NCBI GenBank assembly: GCA_002862545.1
Contig: PKDJ01000041.1
Coordinates: forward strand, 1 to 32,122
Reading direction: 5' to 3'
Length of the DNA stretch: 32,122 nucleotides
Source: Pseudomonadota bacterium
GTDB lineage: Bacteria > Myxococcota_A > UBA796 > GCA-2862545
Made by a program: the position numbers and the translations under genes. The notes beneath the pieces were generated by a model. The model was not told the origin of the DNA and made no database searches. It saw only the letters and a list, made by a program, of their open reading frames with translations. This document shows, one piece after another, positions 1-8,148 of the stretch; the first letter of the stretch is position 1, and the number at the start of each line of letters is the position of its first letter.

Positions 1-3000
1 GATCTCGACGACCGGCGGCGTGGGGACGAAGTTGGCCACGACGACACGGTTGGAGACGGCCTCTTCGCTCTCGTGAACGCCATCGGAGGCGATGATGCTG
101 CAGCGAATGCCATCGCCGCGGGCGAAGTAGCTCCCGTCGAGAGTCGGCGAGTCGTAGTCCGGGACCTCGGCGAGGTCGACGCGCCAGCTGTAGGACAGCG
201 TCACCTCGTCCCCGTTGGGGTCGAAGACATCCACGGCGTAGCACTGCATGATGTCGGCTTCGGTCGGGCCGCCCGGTCCGAGGACGGCCGTGACGCTCGG
301 GGTCTCGCCGTCGTCGGGCCCCCCACCGTCGCCGCCGATCACGACAGACGCCGGGGCGGCCTCGGTCTCGAAGATGCCGTCGCTGGCGAACACGAGACAG
401 GTGACCTCGGCGGCCTCACCGTAGTCGACGCCCGAGAGCACGCTGTCGGTGACATCGGAGAGCTCGCCGTCGAGCCACCACTCGTAGCGGAAGGTGACCT
501 CGTCGTAGTTGGGGTCGCGCACCTCCAGTGGGATGCACGTCACGGGCTCACCACGCTCGGGCTCGGCGGGCTCGACCACGGCGCCCTCGAGGTCGGGCGC
601 GAGCGGTGGGATCTCCAAGACGCGTCGGTCGGTCTCGGCCTCGAGCTCGGCCATCAGTCTGTCGTAGGCGGCGGCGGCCTCGCCCTCGAGGGGACCGCTG
701 TCCGTCAGGTCTTCTCGCTCCACGACCTCGCCGTCGAGATCGAAGAACGAGATGTCGGTGGGGGGATCCTCATCGAAGTCCTCACCGATGATCAGCTTCC
801 AGCGGCCGTCCGTGATCGCGCGACTGCGAGTCATGTAGGGGCCGGGGCCATTCGGTGTGGCCCGGGACACCATCAGCGTGTCGCGGAGTCCGGGCCGCTC
901 GGGCTCGGCGAGGTAGGGGAGGAGGCTCTGTCCATCGACGAGCACGGGGTGTACGTCGGCGCGGTCGTCGGTCGTCGTGAGGGCCTGGAGGTCGACGCCG
1001 GCCATGATGCCGGCCGTCGCGAAGACATCGACGGCATGGACGAGCGCTCCGGACTCCGTGCCTGCTCGAGCAACGAGCGGCGAGCGCACCACGAGGGGGA
1101 CGTTGATGCCGCCTTCCCACACGCTGCCCTTGCCCTTGCTCGGGTCGAAGGGCTCCGTGATCGCGTGCTTCGGAGTGCCGTTGTCACCCATGAAGATCAC
1201 GTGGGTGTCGTCGACGGCCTCCGCTGGGATGTTGTCCAGGAGGCGGCCGATCTCCGTGTCGAGGGCCTCGACCATCGCCTGGTACATGTCGTGGTCGGAC
1301 GACGCCGGGGTGAGGTCATCGTAGCCATGGAGGCCTGCCGGCGGGACGTGCAGCGGCGTGTGTGGCGCGTTGAAGGCCACGTAGAGGATCCAGGGCTCCG
1401 GCATGCGGTGCATCTGGGAGATGGCGTCGTCGACCGTGTCGGTCGTGGCGTAGACCTCATGTGCAGACAGGGACCCGTTGGTGTTCTTCTCCCAGAGCGA
1501 GTAGCCCTGTAGGTCAGATTCGAGGAGGTAGGCCGGGTCCCGGAGATTTCCGAGGGAGCCGGCGTGCCACCCGAAGCCGGCGTTCGCGGGATGTTCGAAG
1601 CCGTCAGCCGGCGTGCCGAGGTGCCACTTGCCCGTCAGCGAGGAGACGTACGTGAAGTCTGGGCTCTCGGCGAGCATGCGGGGCAGCATCACCTCGGTGT
1701 CGGGCACGGAGGGGGTCCACTCCCAGTTGTCGATGATCTTGTTGACGCCGAAGCGCTCGGGGAAGCGTCCGGTGAGCATGGCCGCGCGGGTCGGTGAGCA
1801 CGTCGGCTGCGAGTAGGCGTTGCGGAAGAGAACGCCGTCCTCGGCCAGCATGTCGATGTTCGGTGTGGGTGGCGCGCCCGCATGCTCGCCGTAGGCTCCG
1901 ACCTTGTCGGTGCCCACGTCGTCGGCGACGAGCAGGATGAGGTTGCCGCCGGCTGGGGCGGGCTCGACCTCGACCGGTTCGGTAGCCGGGGACTCGCCGA
2001 GCAGATCGCCCGCCACCCAGGCGCACGACCAGGTGCGCGCATGGGTGGTCTCGTGAGCCGGGATGGTGTCCGCGGTGCGCTCGCCGTCGGTGCCCGCGTA
2101 GAGCACGCCATCGGCTCTCCACACGGCCCGGTAGTCAATCGGGTCGCCGTCGGGATCGACCGCGGGCTCGCTGAGGACGCAGTGGAGGTCGTCTACGCCC
2201 CAGGTGGGTTCGACAGGCTCGATGCCGGGCACGGCTCCCTCAGGCCGACCGTTGACGATCTCGACGGCGTCGAGGAGCATCGGCGCGCCGAGGTCGTCGC
2301 CATCGAAGGGACTGACCTCCGCCCTGACCAAATCACCGAGCGCGAAGAAGGCGGGCTCGAGGGTCTCGCCGACATGCACCTCCACGCCGTCGACGATCCA
2401 GCGGATCTGCAGCACCACGTCGTCGCCGTCGTCGTCTCGTGTGAGCACGTCGGCGATCGAGAGCGTGCTGCCAGAGGTTGGCTCGAGCGGATGGATGGCG
2501 GCGGCCGAGAGGACGGGCGGCGTGTTGGCGACCACCACCTCGAGGCTGGCGACGGGTGAGCCGAGGTCTAAGCCGTCGAAGGGGGTGGCCTCACAGCGAA
2601 CGCGGTCGCCCTTGTCGTACCCCGTGCCGTTGAGGCGCGGGGTGTCACTGACGAGGACATCGTTGACGTACCACGACCACTGGTAGTTCTCGGCATCACC
2701 GTCGAGGTCGGACCACCCGTCGGGTGTGCACTCCGTGGGGCGCTCCTCCAAGGGCAGGGGCTCGAGCGCCACAGCTGTGATGGACGGAGGCGTGTTGGCG
2801 ACCAGCAGGGGCTCGCTGGCCACCTCATCGCTCGACAGGCTGCTGTCGGAGGCGACGGCGGTAGCGACCACGGCCTCGCCACGCACGGTGCCGACGAGGG
2901 AGAGGGTGTCGCCGGCACCTGCGACGGCACCGTCGACCGTCCACACCACGTCGACGATCAGATCGTCCCCGTCGGCGTCGTAGGCCTCGACGACTGCGGT

Positions 3001-3672
3001 CACAGTGTCGCCCGACCGTGCCTCGGAGGGCTCGATCGTCACGGCTCTGAGCTCGGGCGCCACGTTTCCGATCGCTGCTGTCGCCTCGGCCGGCGTGCCG
3101 AGGAGGCTGCCGTCGTCGGGGGTCACGACCACTCGCCAGACCTGGCCGCCCTCCGTGGCGGATGCAGGTACCCGGTCCGAGACGAACTCCGTCGGCTCGC
3201 CATCGCGCGTCCAGCTCCAGGTGAGCAGCACGTCGTCGTCGTCGGCGTCCGTCGTGGTGACGACAGCAACGAGGTCGTCCGCGCCCGAGGGGTCGGCGGG
3301 TGTGAGGTCGAGCATGGCCGAGGGCGCGCTGTTCGCGATGGCCACCGCAGCCTCGACCGCCGGCGCCGAATCGCTGCCGTCGGTGGCGGTGACGAAGACC
3401 TGCCAGGTCTCGTCGCGCTGGGTGAGCGCGGCCGAGACAACGTCGTCGTCGAGGTCGGCCTGCGGGAGCCCGTTGTTCACCCACTCGTAGGTGTACGTGA
3501 CGCGCTCGCCCTCGGGGTCTTCCGCTTCTTCGACGATGGACACCACGAGGTCGTCGAGGGTGGTCGCATCTGCGGGGCCGAGGGCGATCACGGGGGTGGA
3601 CGGAGGCCGGTTATCGGCCTTGCCTCCGGTGCATGCGCTCACGACGAGCAGGACGGTCAGCAAACAGCGCAT
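1..3672 (-). CDS. Giant lipoprotein: sulfatase domain embedded in Ig-like repeats (partial, runs off left edge)
   Basis: A single frame stays open from ATG at 3672 to the left edge (at least 1224 codons), so the C-terminus is missing. The N-terminus is a lipoprotein signal with lipobox V-S-A-C (Cys14). Six Ig/PKD-like repeats of about 90 residues (about 25-574) follow, marked by DPDGD-type acidic turns and ending in motifs such as ANTPP. The sulfatase domain spans about 577-1015: metal Asp584/Asp585, the formylglycine motif starting at Cys625 (CSPTRAAMLTGR), GKWHLG at 681-686, and a later DNG motif. At least two more Ig-like repeats follow from about 1021. Sulfatases hydrolyse sulfate esters after a maturase converts the Cys; no maturase gene is visible here. 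The lipobox places it in the envelope, with the repeats probably spacing or displaying the enzyme. The substrate is unknown. It lies 99 bases downstream of a second sulfatase on the same strand. Confidence 0.9.
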   Translation of the reverse strand, partial: MRCLLTVLLVVSACTGGKADNRPPSTPVIALGPADATTLDDLVVSIVEEAEDPEGERVTYTYEWVNNGLPQADLDDDVVSAALTQRDETWQVFVTATDGSDSAPAVEAAVAIANSAPSAMLDLTPADPSGADDLVAVVTTTDADDDDVLLTWSWTRDGEPTEFVSDRVPASATEGGQVWRVVVTPDDGSLLGTPAEATAAIGNVAPELRAVTIEPSEARSGDTVTAVVEAYDADGDDLIVDVVWTVDGAVAGAGDTLSLVGTVRGEAVVATAVASDSSLSSDEVASEPLLVANTPPSITAVALEPLPLEERPTECTPDGWSDLDGDAENYQWSWYVNDVLVSDTPRLNGTGYDKGDRVRCEATPFDGLDLGSPVASLEVVVANTPPVLSAAAIHPLEPTSGSTLSIADVLTRDDDGDDVVLQIRWIVDGVEVHVGETLEPAFFALGDLVRAEVSPFDGDDLGAPMLLDAVEIVNGRPEGAVPGIEPVEPTWGVDDLHCVLSEPAVDPDGDPIDYRAVWRADGVLYAGTDGERTADTIPAHETTHARTWSCAWVAGDLLGESPATEPVEVEPAPAGGNLILLVADDVGTDKVGAYGEHAGAPPTPNIDMLAEDGVLFRNAYSQPTCSPTRAAMLTGRFPERFGVNKIIDNWEWTPSVPDTEVMLPRMLAESPDFTYVSSLTGKWHLGTPADGFEHPANAGFGWHAGSLGNLRDPAYLLESDLQGYSLWEKNTNGSLSAHEVYATTDTVDDAISQMHRMPEPWILYVAFNAPHTPLHVPPAGLHGYDDLTPASSDHDMYQAMVEALDTEIGRLLDNIPAEAVDDTHVIFMGDNGTPKHAITEPFDPSKGKGSVWEGGINVPLVVRSPLVARAGTESGALVHAVDVFATAGIMAGVDLQALTTTDDRADVHPVLVDGQSLLPYLAEPERPGLRDTLMVSRATPNGPGPYMTRSRAITDGRWKLIIGEDFDEDPPTDISFFDLDGEVVEREDLTDSGPLEGEAAAAYDRLMAELEAETDRRVLEIPPLAPDLEGAVVEPAEPERGEPVTCIPLEVRDPNYDEVTFRYEWWLDGELSDVTDSVLSGVDYGEAAEVTCLVFASDGIFETEAAPASVVIGGDGGGPDDGETPSVTAVLGPGGPTEADIMQCYAVDVFDPNGDEVTLSYSWRVDLAEVPDYDSPTLDGSYFARGDGIRCSIIASDGVHESEEAVSNRVVVANFVPTPPVVEI
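1951..3600 (-). repeat. Six tandem Ig/PKD-like domains N-terminal to the sulfatase
   Basis: This stretch encodes about six divergent copies of a roughly 90-residue beta-sandwich-like unit. Each has a W-x-x-D/N-G strand motif, an acidic DADGD/DPDGD-type turn and a closing ATDG/PFDG-type motif followed by A-N-x-x-P. Copies 4 and 6 contain paired cysteines that could form a disulfide. Further copies lie C-terminal to the enzyme, in about 1-612. Confidence 0.75.
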
Positions 3673-3771
3673 CGGTTCCCATGACTACACAGTGCTACAG
3701 AGCATGCGTAGCGCAGAGCTTGCCCACTGCCTAGCTTTCGGCGCGTTGGGGCACTGTCGTCGTGTGCTTGC

Positions 3772-5094
3772 TCACTCGGGCACTCTCCAAGGCAGCTCGG
3801 CGGCCAAGCGGAGGTAGGCCTCCCGCTCGCTCGGTGTGAGGACGCCCTCCATCAGGTTCTCTCCCTCCACGTCGAGGCCCTCGAGGTCGTAGAGCTCGTG
3901 CATGGTCTCGGACCCATCGAGCCACTTCTGGACCAACTTGTACCGCTCGTCTCTGATCATCCGTCGAGCGTAGGTGTACGGACCACGGACGGGTCCGAAG
4001 GACTCGGAGTAGACGACTTGTCGGCGGCTGGGCGCATCCGGATCCACGAGGTACGGCATCAGCGATCGCGACTGAATATCGACCGGAATCCGCGACAGGT
4101 CCACCTCGGCGGCATCGGCGATCGTCGCGAAAAGATCCGAGATCTGGACGAGGTGGTCGATGGCCCGGCCTGGCTCGGTGACGACCGGGCCACGTGCGAT
4201 GAGAGGTACGCGAACCCCGCCTTCGTAGACTGTCCCCTTTGCGGTCGTCTCGTCGAACGGAGGAGACGCGGCCTCGGGTGGGCTGCCATTGTCGCCGAGC
4301 ACGAGGACGAGGGTGTCGTCGGCGTGCTCCGATTCGTCGAGGTGAGCGAGGACTCGGCCGAGCTCCGTGTCCACCGCTTCGGCCGCTGCGTTGTACTTGC
4401 GCATGACCGAGGTCGTGCCGACCGGCTCGGTGGTCAGCTCCGGTGGGGGCTCGTGCCAGGGAGCGTGAGGGGCATTGAAGGCCATCCACATGAACCATGG
4501 GGGCTCCATGGCGTCGATGCGCGCGATGGCGTCATTGGCGGTGTCGGTCGTCACGTACGTCTCGACCCACTCCAGGGCGCCGTTGGTGTTCTTCTCCCAG
4601 TGGTAGTACGACATCGGTGAGCCGTCAGAGCTGTGGCTGGGGCCCAGATCGCCCATCTGCCCTGCGTAGAAGTCGTAGCCTTGATCGTTCGCGTGGTTGA
4701 ACAGATCGGAGCGGAAGGAGCCGAGGTGCCACTTGCCGAGCGCGCTGGACTCGTAGGCTCCGTCCGTACCGAGTCGGAGCATCTCCGGGATGGTGATCTC
4801 CTCCAGTCGAAGCGACACGGGCCCACGCGGGGACAGCGGGCGGGCAATCCGATGTTGCCAGGGCTGGCGGCCGGTCTGTGCGGTGGCCCGGCTCGGGGAG
4901 CAGGACGGCATCGCGTAGGCCCGGGTGAAGTGCACTCCCTCTGCTCCGAGGCGGTCTAGGGTCGGCGTTGGAGGAACCTCCTCGCGACCGACGCCGTAGA
5001 GCCCCACCTTGTCGACTCCGAGATCGTCGATCACGACCACCAAGACATTCAGGGGAGATGCAAGGGCGATCCCGGCGGCGAGGTAGAGCAGCAT
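3772..5094 (-). CDS. Exported formylglycine-type sulfatase
   Basis: A 440-residue sulfatase of the alkaline-phosphatase superfamily with an N-terminal signal peptide (about residues 1-13). Visible family features are metal-binding Asp23/Asp24, the formylglycine motif from Cys65 (CSPSRATAQTGR), GKWHLG with Lys121 and His123, AFNAPHAPWH, and GDNGSP. The frame stays open upstream to 5526, but that part is antisense to the neighbouring ATP-grasp gene. I chose ATG 5094 because a signal peptide begins there and a good extended -10 lies exactly one leaderless distance upstream. It is Cys-type, so it needs a maturase (FGE or anSME) encoded elsewhere. It resembles the sulfatase domain of the downstream giant lipoprotein but lacks Ig-like repeats. 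The substrate cannot be read from the sequence. Confidence 0.93.
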   Translation of the reverse strand: MLLYLAAGIALASPLNVLVVVIDDLGVDKVGLYGVGREEVPPTPTLDRLGAEGVHFTRAYAMPSCSPSRATAQTGRQPWQHRIARPLSPRGPVSLRLEEITIPEMLRLGTDGAYESSALGKWHLGSFRSDLFNHANDQGYDFYAGQMGDLGPSHSSDGSPMSYYHWEKNTNGALEWVETYVTTDTANDAIARIDAMEPPWFMWMAFNAPHAPWHEPPPELTTEPVGTTSVMRKYNAAAEAVDTELGRVLAHLDESEHADDTLVLVLGDNGSPPEAASPPFDETTAKGTVYEGGVRVPLIARGPVVTEPGRAIDHLVQISDLFATIADAAEVDLSRIPVDIQSRSLMPYLVDPDAPSRRQVVYSESFGPVRGPYTYARRMIRDERYKLVQKWLDGSETMHELYDLEGLDVEGENLMEGVLTPSEREAYLRLAAELPWRVPE

Positions 5095-5100
5095 GCGCGC

Positions 5101-5109
5101 AGAATAGCA
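5101..5109 (-). promoter_or_regulatory. Extended -10 promoter for a leaderless sulfatase transcript
   Basis: On the minus strand the sequence reads TGCTATTCT, an extended -10 (TGn plus 4 of 6 consensus bases). Only six bases separate it from ATG 5094, so transcription would begin at or next to the start codon. No Shine-Dalgarno lies at usable distance; the nearest GGGAGG is 16 bases away. The -35 match is poor, as is common with extended -10 promoters. Confidence 0.45.
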
Positions 5110-5220
5110 GCCTCCCGCGGGGCCTCCCACGGGTGCGTGTCGGCACCTCGCGCGTACATATGACTTCCCAGTGCCGCGTCCTCGGGTGCCGGATATGCGC
5201 CGCGCCCGACTGGAGCACCC

Positions 5221-6474
5221 ATGGCGACGATCACGAAGCACATCGGCCTGTCGCTCGGCGCAGATCTCTGCTGGCCCGCGGCCTTCGAGGCCCTCGTCGA
5301 GGCCCTTGACCTCACCGTCCCCGTTGGCGAAGACCAGGTTCGCTTCGCGGTCGAGCGGGTGACCGTCGAGCCATACGACCTCCAGTACACGCCCAAGTAC
5401 TCCCTGATCCTCGACCGGCTCACGCACTGGTTCATGACGAGTCGAGAGTGGATCAAGAAGCTCGTCTTGATGGACGACGTGTACGTGCTGAACGATCCGT
5501 GGTCGATCCAGAGCATGGAGAAGCACACATCGTACGCGGCGATGATGCGCCTGGGACTACCCATCCCGAAGACCTGGATGATCCCTCCGAAGGAGTATGA
5601 GCGCGGCGGCGACTGGGATGCCACGGTCGCTCGGTACAACAAGCTCTTCGACCTCGGCGAGGTGGGCCGTCAGGTCGGCTACCCGGCCTTCCTGAAGCCC
5701 TACGACGGGGGAGGGTGGGTCGGCGTCACCCGAGTGACGAACGAGCAAGAGCTGCGTGCGGCCTACGACAAGTCGGGCAAGCGGGTTCACCACCTCCAGG
5801 CTGCGGTCCCAGACTGGGACCTCTTCGTGCGGGCCATCGGGATCGGTCCACAGGTCAACGTCGTTCGCTACGACCCCGACCAACCCCTTCACGACCGCTA
5901 CCGGGTGGACTTCAACTTCGTGGACGGCCCGGAGTGGCAGCGTGCTGCGCGCACCTGCCGCACGATCAACGCCTTCTTCAACTGGGACTTCAACAGCTGT
6001 GAGCTGCTGCGGCAGGCAGAGACTCGGATCTTCCACCCGATCGACTTCGCCAATGCGTGCCCGGACAGCCAGGTGACGAGCCTGCACTACCACTTCCCGT
6101 GGCTGGTGAAGGCCCTGATCCGCTGGTCACTCTTCAACGTGGCCACGGGTCGGAAGAAGCCGCTCGATACCCAGTGGCAGCGCTTCTATGATGCACATGA
6201 CCCCAGCCTCGACCCTGACGATCAGCTAGCGGCCTACGATGCGATCGCGCAGGAGTACTACGACACTCCCGCCTTCGAGGCCTTCTGTGACGAGCACCTC
6301 GGTGACCTCGACCGGGTCGCCGTCGAGTACTTCTCGTCCGCCGAGTTCAAGGAGGTGGTGCGCATGAAGGTCTCCGCCTTGTTCCCGCAGCACGAGGTGG
6401 ACAAGTTCACCGAGCACTTCTTCGGAATGGTCCAGTTCTGGTGCCACACGGAGCGTGATCGGCTGGGCCTCTGA
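5221..6474 (+). CDS. ATP-grasp ligase-like protein (first of two)
   Basis: A 417-residue protein with no signal peptide. The central part has an ATP-grasp signature: GYPAFLKPYDGGG with Lys159, the usual ATP-phosphate-binding lysine, and a glycine-rich loop at 162-164 inside a RimK-like or carbamoyl-phosphate-synthase-like nucleotide fold. ATP-grasp enzymes activate a carboxylate as acyl phosphate and join it to an amine or thiol. The N-terminal 110 residues and the Trp/Tyr-rich C-terminal 150 residues match no family I can name. ATG 5221 follows a GGAG at about 5210. The gene is divergent from the sulfatase (126-base spacer) and is followed 83 bases later by the arylsulfotransferase-like gene. 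Substrates are unknown. Cytoplasmic location is inferred. Confidence 0.8.
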   Translation: MATITKHIGLSLGADLCWPAAFEALVEALDLTVPVGEDQVRFAVERVTVEPYDLQYTPKYSLILDRLTHWFMTSREWIKKLVLMDDVYVLNDPWSIQSMEKHTSYAAMMRLGLPIPKTWMIPPKEYERGGDWDATVARYNKLFDLGEVGRQVGYPAFLKPYDGGGWVGVTRVTNEQELRAAYDKSGKRVHHLQAAVPDWDLFVRAIGIGPQVNVVRYDPDQPLHDRYRVDFNFVDGPEWQRAARTCRTINAFFNWDFNSCELLRQAETRIFHPIDFANACPDSQVTSLHYHFPWLVKALIRWSLFNVATGRKKPLDTQWQRFYDAHDPSLDPDDQLAAYDAIAQEYYDTPAFEAFCDEHLGDLDRVAVEYFSSAEFKEVVRMKVSALFPQHEVDKFTEHFFGMVQFWCHTERDRLGL

Positions 6475-6557
6475 CGATGAGCCTGCGGGCCTACAGTCGC
6501 GTTGGCTGAGGCGAAAGACGTCCACAGCGGCTAGGCTGCCCGCTCGAAGGAGGTCTG

Positions 6558-8063
6558 ATGCGCTTGGTGGGACTGCTTGTCTTGAGCTTGGTGGCGTGCA
6601 GCGGCGACGACAAGAACGTCGACAGCGCGGGGACCACTGGCGGTGGAGGAACGGCCATCCCAGGCGAGTTCGAGGCGACGATGGCCTTTGACGAGTGCAG
6701 CAAGGCGGGCCTGCGCGTGACCTGGACGAGCCCTGTGGAGGGCTCCAGCTTCGTCGAGTATGGCGTGGGTACGCCCGACGAGTCGGCCTTCGACCTCTCG
6801 ACTCCGGAAGACGCAGGCGGGACGGAGCACGAGTGGGTCCTGCGCGGGCTCACGAACGGGGAGACCTATGCAGTCCGACCGGTCACCGTCACGGCGGACG
6901 GAGAGAGGCTGGTGGGCCCGACCGAGCAGCACACGGTGCCCTTCGCACCGGCCGACCTGCTGCCGATGAAGATCGACGAGGCTCAGCTCGACCCGGCGCG
7001 CTCCGAGGTCTACGGCGGCTTCCTGACGATCAGCACGCTCGGCGCCGAGAGCAGCTACGCGGCGGTCCTCGACCCACGGACGGGTCAGTACACGTGGTGG
7101 TCGACGGTCGACGATCCCGGGAGCCTCGCTGTCGGTCGACTCAAGCCCAGTCGCGATGGCCAGTCCTTGCTGTGGAACGACTACCTCCGCTCTCGGGCTG
7201 TCGACGAGGCACACACCTACCGGTACTCCCATGACTCGTGCGACGTGGAGACCACGCGGAACCTGTGGGGGCACCATGACTTCAACGAGCTGCCAGATGG
7301 GTCTCACGGCTGGCTGAGCTACACCTTCGACGACGCGGTCGCGGTCGATGGATACGGTGAGATTCCGATCATCGCCGACAACATCTACGAGGCAGCCGCG
7401 GGGAGCGACACCGAGACACCCACCGAGATCTGGAGCTCGCTGACCGACTGGGACTGCCCGGTCTACTGGGTCGGGCCCACGATGGAGCTCGACGCCTGGG
7501 TGCCCGGCTACCACGAGTGGGGACACGGCAACTCGCTGGCCTACCTCGACGATGACGACGCCTACTTCATGATGATGCGCTACACCGACGCGCTCGTGAA
7601 GGTCGACCGCGCGACGGGCTCGACGGTCTGGACCATGGGGGGGCCATGCGGCACGGTAGCCAATGCTGCCGGCGATGCGCCGTTCTGGTCCTACCCTCAC
7701 TTCAGTCAGGTGTGGCGGGATGCCGACGGTCTGCATGTGTTGGTCTTCGACAACGGAGACAACTACGAGCCACAGATCAGCCGCGTGGTGGAGTACCTGA
7801 TTGACGAGGCGGCCGGCTCGGCCACCGAGGTCTGGAGCTACACCCACCCCACTGGCGACTTCATCCGCATCCTCGGAGATGCACGGCGGCTCGAGGGGGG
7901 CAACACCCTCATCGCCTGGTCTCCGCAGGGGGCGATGCAGGAGGTCACGCCTGAGGGAGACATCGTCTGGTACGCCTCCACCGGGCTTGGCCAGACGGTC
8001 GGGCGCGTCCACTTCATCCCCGACATCTACGCGGGCTCGATCGGCGGTAAAGGCACGCCCTGA
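6558..8063 (+). CDS. Arylsulfotransferase (ASST)-family lipoprotein
   Basis: A 501-residue lipoprotein: the signal ends in lipobox L-V-A-C (Cys14) and is followed by a Ser/Gly/Thr linker. Residues about 35-135 look like a fibronectin-III-like domain. The rest is a beta-propeller of the arylsulfotransferase type, with a His pair at 319/323 (YHEWGHGNS), Arg341 in MMMRYTD, VDRATGSTVWTMGG, His381 in YPHFSQVW, and EGGNTLIAWSPQG. Known ASST enzymes move a sulfuryl group between phenols through a catalytic His, but many family members are uncharacterised. A strong Shine-Dalgarno (AAGGAGGT, 6547-6554) sets the ATG. It lies between two ATP-grasp genes, all co-directional, opposite two sulfatases. That supports a sulfate-related role but does not prove it. 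Confidence 0.85.
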   Translation: MRLVGLLVLSLVACSGDDKNVDSAGTTGGGGTAIPGEFEATMAFDECSKAGLRVTWTSPVEGSSFVEYGVGTPDESAFDLSTPEDAGGTEHEWVLRGLTNGETYAVRPVTVTADGERLVGPTEQHTVPFAPADLLPMKIDEAQLDPARSEVYGGFLTISTLGAESSYAAVLDPRTGQYTWWSTVDDPGSLAVGRLKPSRDGQSLLWNDYLRSRAVDEAHTYRYSHDSCDVETTRNLWGHHDFNELPDGSHGWLSYTFDDAVAVDGYGEIPIIADNIYEAAAGSDTETPTEIWSSLTDWDCPVYWVGPTMELDAWVPGYHEWGHGNSLAYLDDDDAYFMMMRYTDALVKVDRATGSTVWTMGGPCGTVANAAGDAPFWSYPHFSQVWRDADGLHVLVFDNGDNYEPQISRVVEYLIDEAAGSATEVWSYTHPTGDFIRILGDARRLEGGNTLIAWSPQGAMQEVTPEGDIVWYASTGLGQTVGRVHFIPDIYAGSIGGKGTP

Positions 8064-8082
8064 CCCCACAGTGACGGGCTCT

Positions 8083-8094
8083 GACGACGTCGTC
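8083..8094. other. 12-base perfect palindrome in the ASST / ATP-grasp spacer
   Basis: GACGACGTCGTC is a perfect inverted repeat lying 19 bases after the ASST stop and 54 bases before the next start. It could be an operator half-site pair, or chance in GC-rich DNA. No T-run follows, so it is not a standard terminator. Confidence 0.2.
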
Positions 8095-8148
8095 GACAGG
8101 CCCGCGACCTCACGATAGCCGCGGCGCCCCGCGTGGATGGAGTGCCGC

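Noticed and set aside
73-1512. 479-codon open frame on the plus strand
   Set aside because: It is exactly antisense to the sulfatase/Ig-repeat frame. Its translation has no recognisable domain; GC-rich codon use keeps the opposite frame open.
5095-5526. N-terminal extension of the small sulfatase to ATG 5526
   Set aside because: The extra 144 residues are antisense to the ATP-grasp gene and would hide the signal peptide that starts at 5094.
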